A model generated the notes under the pieces. That model saw only the letters and a list, made by a program, of their open reading frames with translations, was not told the origin of the DNA and ran no database searches. A stretch of DNA of 64,000 nt from Taenia hydatigena (taxonomy: Eukaryota; Platyhelminthes; Cestoda; Cyclophyllidea; Taeniidae), in the NCBI GenBank assembly GCA_036345935.2, contig JADWOT020000009.1, positions 16,914,574 through 16,978,573 on the forward strand, read 5' to 3'. The position numbers and the translations under genes are program-made. Below are positions 36,133-47,105 of this stretch, piece after piece (positions within the stretch are counted from its first letter, which is position 1; each line of letters begins with the position of its first letter).

Positions 36133-38430
36133 TTATCTATATATGGCCATTTTACTCGTTTCCAGCGTATTTACTAATTGTCTAAAATGGGGTCAGGGCC
36201 AATGCGCAGCTATCAACACGACTGGTCAAAATGCGTACCTCCTAACATTCCAATCCCGAGGTCCTCATATTCTGAGACACTTGAGTTTCCCTAGACTTCT
36301 GCATTTTAGCCTGAATACATCCTCTACTTTATTAGTCCATCGTCTTAGAACTATCATACTGCTTCCATCGGATTAAATGACATTGGCTTTTGAGACCACG
36401 AAACTCCCCCAAATCAAACAGGCTAAGCCATGTGACCCAAGTTCCATTTTGATATCCACATAATAATTTATTATTAGACGGGAAAACGGATTGAAGGAAG
36501 TTACAACTAACGTCCCCATCTAAGGCGCAAATGTGAGAACTAAGACGGGTGTTTTGGTTGGCTGACCTTTTGAGCCCGATTTATGATTGGCTGATCTTGT
36601 AGATAAGGTTTTTCATTGGCTAATGCTTCCCTAAACATGTAATTATGAAAGCCCCCAGTAAAAGGACTCCTCACTTGACGAGATTCTTAACAAAGTGAGT
36701 CGTACGCTAATTTTGATAGAGTACTTCATGCGGTAAAATGAATTTTACACCTGCTGGGTAGATAACGCGAAAGACTACCTCTTACAATTAGGTTTTCTAT
36801 TGTGGAAATAGGTAAATTTGTGAGAAAATATCCAGGTAAAATTAAGCTTCGTTGCGCTTGATTTAACAATAGTAACCGACTTCTACCCTATTTGACTCAA
36901 CATGCTTCACACTTTCAGGTTAAGTGCAGCTTTCTGGGTGTAGGTGTGATTCAGGAGGTGAGTAACTTAACAGATACAGAATGTTAATTTAAAAAATGTT
37001 ACATCCTAGCAATTAGGATACTCAGCGCTTGCATTTTATTACTCCAAGACGAATGTCCTTCAAAAGTAGAAATAAGCGAAGCTGCTTTTCTCTATCTACC
37101 TCAATGTAGTGTCCTAAACTCCACAGATTTATCGGTGCAGCCATTCTTTCACATATTTGCGAGGCTGGGTAAAACAAAAGCCTCTCATTGACGTAACACA
37201 GGTGAAATAGATGCGCTTTTTAAGAGGTAGCCAACTCCATTTCCTTTAAAGCTTAGTCAGGACCGAATGGTGGGCGTCCCCCAGGCTATGGGGCTTGTAG
37301 AGTAGGGATAAAATGGTGTCTGCGCTACTTTATGCTTTGAGTGCATTTCCCCACCGATGCTTTTAACCCAACTGCTCTCCATTCGGCCATCTATGCATCC
37401 TGCGACTGGCCAAGATGCGCACCCTACAGACATGCTCTTTTTTTTCTCCCAACAAGGAGCATTACGAGCCATTTAGTCGCAAGCCTAAGGCCTCCAAACG
37501 CAATTTTTGAAGTCGCCAACTAAAACGCAAGGATGTAGACTCAACCCCAGTTGCCGCGAGTCCCAACGATACGATCGCAACTGCGTTCATCGACGGAGTT
37601 ATTTTATGTTGGAAAATAAAAAATAAATCCCTGCCATCAAAACGAACATTAATTAATTAATTAGCTTGCAGTACCCTGATGTAACGATAAGTAAAAGACT
37701 TCAGTAGCAAAATTAAACGAAATAAGGAAGATTAAAAGAAATTTGAGAGTAGCAGGTCAACCGGCATCAGACTGGTTACTTTGGCGTATCCCCCGCGCCT
37801 CCCGCCCCCGTCCCTGGCCCTCTTCTTCCCGGGGTAGTCTTCATTTATGTCGCAGCAACTTATCTATTTTATGCAAATTGATAGCAACTTTATATTTTTA
37901 AACATTTCAATCTTTTATGACTTCCAAAGTATCCCATTAAATCTGTCAAGGCAAGTAAAAGTAGAAGGAATATTACAATTTAATGACGGGATCTCTAAAT
38001 GGCTGCCTAATTGCCCAGAAGATTCGCTCCAAAAAGACAATTAATTAATAAAGACTTGGATTTAATTATTACTCTAATTTAAAAAGGACTAAACAAACCT
38101 TTTTCTTACTAAGGGCGGTCTCTGCATAATTAAAACGCTAACAATATCGGCATTGCCTGCTTTAGCAAAAAAATGCCTTCTTATCTTAAAAAAAATGCTG
38201 ATGGTTGGAGATGGGTTTGTGTTGTTATTTCCCTCTGTTTATGACAACTTGTTGAGTTTTCTGACTCCGATTTATTTGCCAAAACCCTGCCGCGATCCCA
38301 CTTAAGTCTACTTTTTATGCCAGAGACTGTCAGGCTTCCATCTTCAAGGCCGATATTAATAATTCACAATAGAAGCAGTGTCTACCTTCAATAAAAGTGT
38401 AATAAAAGGCCTGTATGAAGGTCTACCTAG
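36133..38430. other. AT-rich stretch without recognisable gene
   Basis: Mostly AT-rich sequence, with an ATTAATTAATTAATTAG run at 37648-37664 and a small GC-rich patch near 37785-37835. Open frames (60-77 codons) are short and lack motifs. Confidence 0.45.
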
Positions 38431-38721
38431 CGCAAGAAGTGTTGCAGATCCAAAGACCTCTTCGATGATGCTGCGACATTAGGGCCCTACGGGCTGGTGT
38501 CAACAATACCGGGAAGTGGATGCCATAGCGCCGAGATACCGATCAAAGTCCAAGGCGATTGGACAGTCTGCGGGGGCGCATTCATTGTCGCTCCGGGCGC
38601 AATGACTATCATTAAGTGCGGTCCCGTCCAAAACTTCCGGTGGAAGGATAATTACCGATTGTTTCTATCCCATTGCACCAATTCGCTGTACGGAAATTCT
38701 GCCAAGAGTAATTATCCGTAG
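38431..38721 (+). CDS. GC-rich open segment in AT-rich surroundings, possible exon (low confidence)
   Basis: Open from just after a GTCTACCTAG acceptor-like tract to a TAG at 38719-38721, 96 codons. The stretch from about 38480 to 38650 is clearly GC-richer than the flanks, which are among the most AT-rich in the window. Such contrast often marks an exon. The predicted peptide has five cysteines and contains VSTIPGSGCHSAEIPIKVQG and GGAFIVAPGAMTIIKCG. No known domain, signal peptide or start Met was recognised. The minus strand is also partly open here, so the strand is not certain, and a regulatory GC patch is another reading. Confidence 0.25.
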   Translation, partial: RKKCCRSKDLFDDAATLGPYGLVSTIPGSGCHSAEIPIKVQGDWTVCGGAFIVAPGAMTIIKCGPVQNFRWKDNYRLFLSHCTNSLYGNSAKSNYP

Positions 38722-38769
38722 ACACGTGATGATTCGACTTCCTTTCGCTTTTTCTCTCATTAATTTTAC

Positions 38770-38809
38770 AAGCTATGAATTTTAATTAATTAAAGAAAAA
38801 TCATAGCTT
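38770..38809. repeat. Short inverted repeat (hairpin)
   Basis: AAGCTATGAATTT pairs with AAAATCATAGCTT (one base bulged), giving a stem of about 12 pairs around an AT-rich loop containing TTAATTAATTAA. It sits about 50 bases after the GC-rich open segment at 38431-38721 and could be a transcript-end hairpin, but eukaryotic mRNAs rarely end this way. Confidence 0.6.
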
Positions 38810-40861
38810 CGGCTAGTTCATGCGACTAGACAGAAGGAAAAAAGACCTACCTAAATGTGGTTATTATTGTTATTTTTTTAAAATTGTCTCGGGAAAAAGG
38901 GTCATGCGGTTTATGCAAAACAAAGGAATTGTTTAATGGCACGCAAGTAAAAACTCTTAGGTGAATGCGGGGGGAAAAGGAAGGAGGAGGAGGAAAAGCG
39001 AAAGCCCCTGGGAATTATCATGTCTTATGTTTTTCCTGTGAAAAGTACACAGCCATCCGGCTGTCATGAGTTCCTTCGTTCGTAGCATTAAAAAATGGAA
39101 GCAAAAATTAGGTAAAAAAACAAAAGTACACACCTTTTTATTCCTAACTGCCATCGGCTTTAGTAGAGACGAATAAATGCATGCTGGAAGTAGGTGCGTT
39201 GTTTGTTGTTGTTCTTTTTTAACAGCCTAATAAAGCATTCTTCCGCTGCATAAATGAAACACTTTTTCATTTGCCTACACCATTTTCACACTTTCCGGAG
39301 GCGCGCTACGCTTAGGAGTTGGAAAAGCGCGGCAAGTGACAAACACCATCGCACTACTCTCTCGTACCATCGGCTCTAGGGGTTGGAAAAGTTCCAATTT
39401 TTGCTGTAGCTGTAGCACTTGTTAGTTTCTATTTTTGATCGGACCCGCAGCGAGGCGTGAGGTGGAAAATTTTCTGGGTGATATTCAAGTGAGCAATCAA
39501 TTTTGTGGGCTTTGAACACTCGCCACAGGCTACACCTCTACTGGTGCATTTTTCTTTTCCCCCTCGATTTTGGGACAGACAGCCAGGCTTCTAGTGCAGG
39601 GTCTGTTTATGTCAAAGTGCCCAAGTTTTAACTGCGTTGTGTAGATCTTCTTTTATGGTGTTGCGTAGCTCTGTTCAAATTAAATCCACCTGCTTTTAAT
39701 CTTCAAAAACGATCTGGTGACATTAAAAAATTCTCGCCAAATTTCCGACACGATTTGCGTGAGTTGCATCATCAAATACTAATTTAAGTGTTCACTTATT
39801 CATGATAAAATTATGCGAAATGTCACTTAATTTGGCTTTTTTTCGTAAATTTTGGCTTAATTTGGCTATATAAATATCCTACCAGTTCTCGTGTACATAC
39901 TACTAAAATTGGTTAATTAAGTAGGCAATCAAATGCATTCGTGGGATTTCTATGAATGAATTTGCACAAATACTGAAAATAAATGAAGCCGTAAGAAAAA
40001 GCAAATATTCACAAAATTTTTTTTATCGAATGAGCAAATTTGATAAAAGGCGACATTACATCTTATAAAATGATTTCGTCTTTAGATCTTTTCGGTTTCT
40101 GCTATATTCGCAATTCTCTTTTGCCCGTTCTGTATCTCGTGTGATGTGAAAACCATTTGAGGCAAGGAAAAAGTAGTGCTCATCACCTAGAGCTAGAAAA
40201 TGCATCACTTGCTGGCTAAAGTGAGGATCGAAGCCTATTCAGTAGGAAGTTTAGCAGTAGTAGGTCAATCTTTTGACTTATTAATCTTCACAGCCTCAAT
40301 TCACTTTAACGCAGACTAATTGCCCAACTGGCTGACTGACCGATCGACTGGAAGGCTGACCCCAAATCAGAAGAGGGGAGGGAAGTTCCTTTATGGTAGA
40401 CGGGCAGGAAAGAGAGTAAAACTAGTGAATCGGTGATTAGACCTCATGCCACTGCAAAGTTAACTCCAGGAAAAATTCGTAATTCTTTAGTCCCATTCTC
40501 ATTCTCATCCTCATCCCGTGACGGTGATCCTTAAGTCGTTATTGTAACCCATGCTTGGAAATCACATGACCACATATGAGATGGCGCCAAGAGTAGGAGA
40601 TCCAATTAAAAATAGGAAACGGAAGTGAGGTACGGCAATAAAACACGTTTCCTAGGAGTGAATTTCCCAAGTAGTTTATATTTTAATTGGCGGCGAGGAA
40701 TGAGGCATACTACTCATGATCAACCAAATAAGTAGTACATGCTAAGCAAGATGTTACGCGAAAACCCGACCTCTTCTGCTGGCACAAAAGTTCACTATTT
40801 CTAAGGCGTATGTGACTGATCATTTCTGTGTGCTAAGCCTGCTTTATTTTAGATCTTACTA
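38810..40861. other. AT-rich upstream region of the GTPase gene
   Basis: About 2 kb without a convincing open frame. It probably contains the promoter and any 5' UTR exon of the gene at 40862, but no TATA box or operator could be assigned with confidence. Confidence 0.4.
40836..40852 (+). promoter_or_regulatory. 3' splice acceptor just upstream of the GTPase ATG
   Basis: The tract CCTGCTTTATTTTAG ends at 40852, nine bases before the ATG, with a CTAAG branch-site-like motif just before it. The 5' UTR is probably joined here by cis-splicing, or a spliced leader is added. The TAG of this acceptor is also an in-frame stop, confirming that translation cannot start further upstream in this reading frame. 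Confidence 0.4.
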
Positions 40862-41761
40862 ATGACTCGAGCCGAGCCTCAATCCGAGTCGATAAGGAGT
40901 CTCCCAGGCAATGAGTCTACCCTCTTAAGCTCATCCGACGGCAAAGAAAATGGATCCAACTCCGTCTGTCGAGTTGTCTTTCTAGGCGCTGCAAAAGTCG
41001 GCAAAACCAGCATCATCCGTCGTTTTCTCAATGGTTGCTTCGAGCCAAAGTACACTCCAACCGTGGACGATGTCTACTCCTCCAAATTCCTCGTCCGTGG
41101 ATGTGTGGCCAATGTAGAGTTCATGGACACCTCGGGCAGCTACGACTTTCCTGCCATGATTCGCTTGTGTGTAGCAAAAGCCAATGCCTTTGTAATTGTC
41201 TTTGCTCACGATAGCATGGAGTCGTTGACGACCGCGGGACGTTATCTCGAACAGATCAAGTCCGAGCGTGAGGACTATGCACCTCTCATCACCGATCCTC
41301 AAGCCTATGCGACCTCCACTCTAGTGGCAACGCCTTCGCCCCTAGTCGTTGTGTGCAACAAGTCGGACCTTCCAATATCCATGTCGAAGGTCAGTGAGGG
41401 TGTGATAATGGAGTGGCTGCTGAAGAGTGGTCTAAAGCCCTCGCAATTCGTGTACACCAGTGCCAAGACGGATGAGTGTATAGTAGACATATTCAAGGCT
41501 CTGTGGTTGCAGAACGAGATGACACATGCAATCACATTTTCACCGTGGACGGAGCAAAGACGAGGCAGTGCTGCCGTAACCACGGGGCGACAGGATAACT
41601 CCTCTCCCACCGAAAAGGCGAAGGCCAACAGTCCGGGTTATGATACGCACGCAAAGAGATCGCCATTCTTTCGCAGCAGTTTTAAAGTTCGTCGTCGAAA
41701 CAGTTCACGTCAACGCAGAAGCAAGTCGGAGTTCATTCATTTGGATTGCAGTATCTCCTAA
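40862..41761 (+). CDS. Ras-like small GTPase, Ras-dva/RASD type
   Basis: A 299-residue intronless frame beginning at the first ATG after an in-frame TAG. All guanine-binding boxes are visible: G1 GAAKVGKTS (42-50), G2 YTPTVDD with Thr67, G3 DTSGSYDFPAM (89-99), G4 NKSD (166-169) and G5 TSAK (199-202). The RRFL-FEPKYTPTV and DTSGSY-FPAM stretches are the hallmark of Ras-dva proteins, with RASD1/Rhes as the next best relative (DTSGN-PFPAM). Residues equivalent to Ras Gly12 and Gln61 are Ala44 and Ser93, so intrinsic GTP hydrolysis is probably low. A roughly 20-residue insert (about 138-160) precedes the G4 strand, the N-terminus has about 35 extra residues, and the tail is long, Ser-rich and basic (KVRRRN-SRQRRSK, 275-288). 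It ends in CSIS, a CAAX box expected to be farnesylated, so it should act at membranes in signalling. Upstream regulators and effectors are unknown. Confidence 0.93.
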   Translation: MTRAEPQSESIRSLPGNESTLLSSSDGKENGSNSVCRVVFLGAAKVGKTSIIRRFLNGCFEPKYTPTVDDVYSSKFLVRGCVANVEFMDTSGSYDFPAMIRLCVAKANAFVIVFAHDSMESLTTAGRYLEQIKSEREDYAPLITDPQAYATSTLVATPSPLVVVCNKSDLPISMSKVSEGVIMEWLLKSGLKPSQFVYTSAKTDECIVDIFKALWLQNEMTHAITFSPWTEQRRGSAAVTTGRQDNSSPTEKAKANSPGYDTHAKRSPFFRSSFKVRRRNSSRQRRSKSEFIHLDCSIS

Positions 41762-41785
41762 AGCATGTCTCTAATACATTTTCGC

Positions 41786-41859
41786 ATTAAAAAGAAGGAA
41801 AGTTAAGCTATTCGAGACTTAAATTTAATTTGCTTGTCTGTAAATATTTGTCAATTAAA
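41786..41859 (+). terminator. Two ATTAAA polyadenylation signals
   Basis: ATTAAA occurs at 41786-41791 and 41854-41859, about 25 and 93 bases after the GTPase stop. The second is followed by an A-rich run and then a GT/T-containing region, and is the better candidate. Confidence 0.5.
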
Positions 41860-44167
41860 GAAAAAAAGGATTTGGTCGGCTCTCACTTCCTCCATGCCAA
41901 AAGTGTCCTTTTTTACTGGCAGAGAAGGAAGCATTGTTGGGAAAGATAGAGGCAGGAGAAAAACACAGGCGGACGTTGTAGCAGTGAACTATCAACGTTG
42001 AGGAGAAAATGTAAGGGCTATTTAAACTCTCTTCTCCTCAATTCATCTCTCTTATTCCCTGGGGCGCTATCATTTCGGCGACATTTAGCAGAGCAGGAAA
42101 CAAAAAAGGGGTGGGTTGCTATGCTTTTCTCCTTCCAAACGATAAAGTGTGTTTGCATCTATCATAGCGGGCGGTGGCGGAGGCAGCACTGAAGTCCGTT
42201 CCTAACGCATTTTATAGCTCACACAGGTCTTTAATGGGAACCTATTACCAGCTGAAATGCCAGCTCGACGGTGAAACAACTCGATGCATCCATCTACTGA
42301 TATGCCACTTTGACGAAGCTAGAGGGTGAATTTCCAACCGTCTGTTAGTAATTACCACACGATGCTCTAGATACTCATTTAAGTGTAATCCATCGGAGCA
42401 CATAAAAGGATTTTTTCTGTACTATGGACATGAAGTAGTGGTTACAGCTTTTCCTGTAGCGAAACCAACCAAACTGCTTGGGACTCGTCATAACCCTGAT
42501 AGGTAGTGGGATAGTGTTGACACCTTTGTGACTTCTCCGACGAAATTGTCACTACCCTAAAGGCGGTCAAATTCTATGCAGGCGACAGAGTTTAAAGCAT
42601 GCAAGAATACGAGATACGAGATGAACGTTCTTCTGCTGCTATGTAGATCTCGTCTCTAGGATCGGGTCTAACAGGAGTGGAATAGGGCGGAAGTGATCGC
42701 ATGACGAGTAAAATAAGCATTCAAAGTTGTTTTGATTCTACCACTACATGGTAGGTAGAAACAATGGAATTTGTGATATCAGTAGCTGTGATCTGACAGA
42801 CCTACCACCGCGTGTGTAGAATGAAGAGTTTTCCTTACAGTACAAAAAGCAACATATTGTTGAGAAGGTCCGTGTTTAGGCTACCGAAGAAGTAGAGGTC
42901 GAGTAAATGTAGAAGACTTCGGAAGGTGGACAGTGTCATTGCATTAAACATCACAAAACATTTCTATTGAGGTTGCCAACGCACAATCGGATTTGCGGTG
43001 GAACAAGGAGCACACGAATCGTGGGTGAACAAAATGGTTGACGAGTAGTGGAGAGAGAGAGCCTCAATCGGGTTCCACTTCCACTCCTCAAAGTCTCTTA
43101 TTGCAAAGTCCCTTGTCCACTTACTCAACTGACACATAAGAGAAGAATGATTGACAAAATTGACGGAAACAGAATACAATGGCTTCATTTTTTGTTTGCG
43201 CAGCGGCGGGATCGGTGTCGTGCTCAAGGCTATAACGTAACTAATGTACGGATGCTTCTTTTTTGACACAAAAATGTTCCCGTCAGAAGGTAGGCACCTC
43301 CTGGCTGGGCTGAGAAGAGTTGAAGTGGTTGCCTGGGCCGCGGGCACTCCTCGTCACCTCTGTTGTTTAGCTCCTAGAGATAATGGAGTTGCACACTACA
43401 GCAAAGAATGTTTGGACTATCGGGATGAATCACCGAAAGGCAGAAAAACAGGGACAGGTGGAGGAGGAGAAAACTGTGCATTCTTGGCCTAATTGCTGCA
43501 ATAAATTGAGGTTAAGGCGTGAAGTACACCTGTCATTAGGGTAAGGATAAGGAGACAACAAATTTTTAAAGAAAAAACTCCAACTTCTTGTTGCTCTCGC
43601 AAATTAAAGCGTAATGAAACAGGCTAAGAGCAGGATTGCACCCAAACATGAGGCAAAGATGCAGCAAATTCAACATCATTCGAGCAAATAAGACGACTCT
43701 TTGTTCAAAGTACTTTGTTGTTGATAAAAAAGGCTTTCTCATTTCCTTTAACATTGTTTATTGTTTGTGTTGAAGAAAGGAAAAGAAGAGAGGAGAAACA
43801 ATTAATGATTCTTAACTTGTAAGGGAGCCTGAAGCCATCCAATCTTCAAAATAGTTTCCATAGCAGCGGAGATTCGTAGAAATACCAAAAGATTTGTAGC
43901 GAACTGAGACCTTCTTGAAAGTGGAAGAGGACCTGATTACTAACCACGGTGACGGGAGAAGCCAATGTGGATCAGATGCAATGGATCAAAAGGTGACCGC
44001 CAGTCCTTTGATTAAGCACTGCACAGAGAGAGAAACCATTGGAAGAGAGGAGTAGACTCCAGCAACTTAGACGTCGCCCGCGAAGCAATCATTTGATGGG
44101 ACAAATGATTTGAGACGTGTATTTGTCCCTTTTATAACTTAGTGTCTGTAGGGTGCTAAAACAGCAC
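41860..44167. other. No recognisable gene
   Basis: The longest frame (42964-43347, minus, 127 codons) has no motif, helix or splice context, and other frames overlap it. A small inverted repeat, TCTACCACTACATGGTAGGTAGA, lies near 42738-42760. Nothing else stands out. Confidence 0.45.
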
Positions 44168-44290
44168 CCTTTCATCCATCTATCCATCCATTCTGCTTCC
44201 ATCATGCTTTTTTAATCCATCTGCTATCCATCCAATCTGGATGGGTCAGGTATCCATCAATCCAACCATCCATGCATGCTCCATTTATCC
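44168..44290 (+). repeat. Degenerate ATCC microsatellite
   Basis: Interrupted CATC/ATCC units on the plus strand (CATCCATCTATCCATCCATT and later ATCCATCAATCCAACCATCC). It forms the left partner of an inverted pair with the GGAT array at 44820-45276. Confidence 0.85.
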
Positions 44291-44819
44291 AATTATTACT
44301 CCATCTTGTATCTTTTTTATCTTGAGACAAACCGATCATCTTCACCATCACTTGGTGCCGTAGATGATATTTCTTACTACCCTCTTCTCGTCCCTCCAGA
44401 AGACACCGAGCGCACCACACTGTGGTGATGCCACACTTGCGATGCTCAGCCATCAGCAATTAGACATTTGGCAAAGTTTGAAAGACGTTTGGACGGCCAC
44501 ATATCCGTTCGTCTCTCAGTGACAATCACGACCATAGTGGATGATTCCTCATTAACTCACGTCGCGGAATCAATGCATTTCTGTGATTATTCGGTGTGGA
44601 ACACTGACCTGACCTTCAACCCCCAGAGGCTACATGATCTGGGGAGTGAACTAATAAAAGAAGGGACACATCGTCTTGGTGAATGAAGACGAGGCAGGAT
44701 AACACTAAGGAGCATGCCATACTTTGCGTTGCTGAAGTAGGTTTTCAAAGGATGCCTCAGCTGCACTGCGCTGATAAGAAAACCAAACTCGAAGTGTCCC
44801 TTTAACTTTGAACACCCAT

Positions 44820-45276
44820 GTAGGCAAGTGAGCGGGTAGGTCTGCAGACAGATGGATGCTTGCTTAGACAAAGAGTTGCCCAGGAGGACAAAATGGGGAT
44901 GTGGAAGTGGAAGTGAGGGATAGATGGAAGGTTGACACAAGCACGCACATGGTTAGATGGGCAGTAGGTGAATAGTTGGATGGATAGACAAAGGATGGAC
45001 AAATGAAGGGATGGGCGGATGTGTGTCGGATGTTAAACTAGTGGGAAGTTTGGATACGGAACAAACAGTCACAGGATGAATGGGTACATACAGAATGAAT
45101 GATGCGTGAACTGAGGACGTATATATGAATGAATTTTTGTTGGCGGACGGAGGATAAATTGATGGTTTGCCGGTTACAAGATTGATAAAATGCTTGAAAA
45201 GGTGGATGGATAAGTAGACACGGAGTAGATGACTGAGTAGATGAATAGAGGGGGGATGGATGGATGTGCACCGAAA
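44820..45276 (+). repeat. Degenerate GGAT/GATGGATG microsatellite running into the gap
   Basis: Interrupted GGAT, GGATGGAT and GGATGG units on the plus strand (for example TTGGATGGATAGACAAAGGA and GGGGGGATGGATGGATG), the reverse complement of the array at 44168-44290. It stops exactly at the run of N. The long minus-strand frame with His-Pro-Ser-Ile repeats across this stretch is just the translated repeat. Confidence 0.85.
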
Positions 45277-45376
45277 NNNNNNNNNNNNNNNNNNNNNNNN
45301 NNNNNNNNNNNNNNNNNNNNNNNNNNNNNNNNNNNNNNNNNNNNNNNNNNNNNNNNNNNNNNNNNNNNNNNNNNNN
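45277..45376. other. Assembly gap of exactly 100 N
   Basis: A run of 100 unknown bases, a conventional placeholder length for a gap of unknown size. It directly abuts the GGAT array, so the array is probably longer than shown. Confidence 0.99.
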
Positions 45377-45719
45377 GTGGCTATAACAAGACATCGTGAT
45401 CCATTTGTCCCCATTTCAGCCTGTGTAAGGAATGAGACCGCACAAAGTGTGGGCCATTGATGTGGACAAAGAAGAAAATGCTGGCCAATCACTTTGCCTA
45501 TTTGCGTATTGACTGCAAATTGCGGTGAAGCGAAATTAGAATAGACAAGGTGCCTCCATTACCCTCCACTGCCTTGCAAGCAGCTAAATGCCACTTTAAA
45601 CCGCTAAGGCCAAACTCATTAAAGAAAAGGGTGATTTCTCCTACACTCCCATAATTTTTCTAGCAATAGGCTTTATGTTTTCCTTTAACAACACCGATGA
45701 AAACGCTGCTGTCTACACG

Positions 45720-46015
45720 AAAACACTGCTGTCAGGATGCAACACGTAGCAATTCAGCTAAACCTAATGCAAGTCAATCTCCCTTCCTTTGGCAACACAA
45801 GTCTGTGGACTATGGTGCATTTAAGTTACAATTTACGCATGAGTTTTACGATGCGTCTGAGACGGCAATCCATACGAAGTAAAGACGGTGTTACTACGCT
45901 GACATATATTGAAACGAGACCATCACGTTTGGTGTGGTCAGCGCCGACAACACTCTGTCTCGTCTAAATCGCAAAATTCGGGACTATTCCATTCCTCACA
46001 ACATTCCCTCACCTC
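45720..46015 (+). repeat. Inverted repeat, left arm
   Basis: Matches 46815-47105 in reverse complement. GATGCAACACGTAGCAATTC pairs with the complement of GATTGCCACGCGTTGCATCT near 47082-47101, ATTTACGCATGAGTTTTACG with the region near 46982-47003, and GAAACGAGACCATCAC with the region near 46905-46920. Similarity is about 70% by eye and carries through to the translated frames of both arms (MQHVAIQLNL against MQRVAILLNL). The spacer is about 0.8 kb. Confidence 0.75.
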
Positions 46016-46814
46016 AAACCTCATTTCGATCTACTTTCGAAGCATTATTATCTCATCATTATTTGTTCCAACACTGATGATGCATTCCAATAACTGGTTG
46101 TCTTGCGTGCTGTCGACTGCTCAAACTCCCATTATCCTTTTTTATACTTTGGAACAGCACAAGTTGGTAATTAAAAGAGCGTATATTTCATACGTAAAAC
46201 AGCATATTCAGCTCACCTTGAACTCCTTTCTTCTTGCATGCAAGAAAACCGTGTGCATGCAAGATAACCTTTTCAGTAACGGTGCTCATGCTGCTAATCA
46301 AATTGGATTCCATTAAAACCTCATCCACCATTCTCTTATCCATCAATTGTTCTTACTCAAAGAGAAAAGGCTAGACTGCTCCATTTAATCCTTTGAAAAG
46401 TGCTTATTCCGAAACATTCGCATCACGAAAGACAGGATAGCCTGCGTAATTCGTCATTTGCATAGATGTATTTCAATGAACAGCATTCTAAATCTTGTTA
46501 GGAGACCTAAATTTCACAAAATTTTAAGGAACCACCTGCACCTGAATTGCTGACGTAGCCCGAGACATTAAGTGGATGGGACTGTGTCACATCACTCAAA
46601 TACAAATAGTAACCTTAGAAGAAGAAGGACGTAGTGATAATGATGGCTTCGTCTTGTAGTGAACCAATGTGGTGGAGAGTTAGTGGTCTTATTCTTCGCT
46701 GCACGCACTGTTTTGCGAGTAAAATATGCGCCTCTATTATTGCTAACATGTGCTATTGTGACGCCCAACGAAAGGCATTATGGGAGTCAGCTTGGTCTAC
46801 AACACACAAGGCAG

Positions 46815-47105
46815 CCAACTAGGGGAATGCGGTGAGGCAGTGATAGAGTACTAACAATTTGACTATTGAGACGAGACGCAGAGTGGGCTGTATTGATTGC
46901 ACAAAGGGTGATAGTCTCGTTGTGATGAATGCCAGTGTGGCAACATCAGCTTGACCGCGTCTGGATTACCGCGGCATACGGATCACAAAATTCATGCGTA
47001 CAATGTGGCCTAGACATGATGTAGTCCACCAGGCTTGTTAAGCCGGAAGAAGAGAGATAGATTTGTGGTAAGTTTAACAGGATTGCCACGCGTTGCATCT
47101 TGACA
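46815..47105 (-). repeat. Inverted repeat, right arm
   Basis: Reverse-complement partner of 45720-46015. The spacer between the arms shows no recognisable transposon protein. Terminal signals or target duplications were not identified. Confidence 0.75.

Noticed and set aside
42964..43347. 127-codon minus-strand open frame
   Set aside because: It has no motif, helix, paralogue or splice signals. Frames of this length are expected by chance in 64 kb at this base composition.
44953..45492. 179-codon minus-strand frame rich in Ile-His-Pro-Ser
   Set aside because: It is the translation of the GGAT microsatellite and passes through the 100 unknown bases, so it is not a protein.
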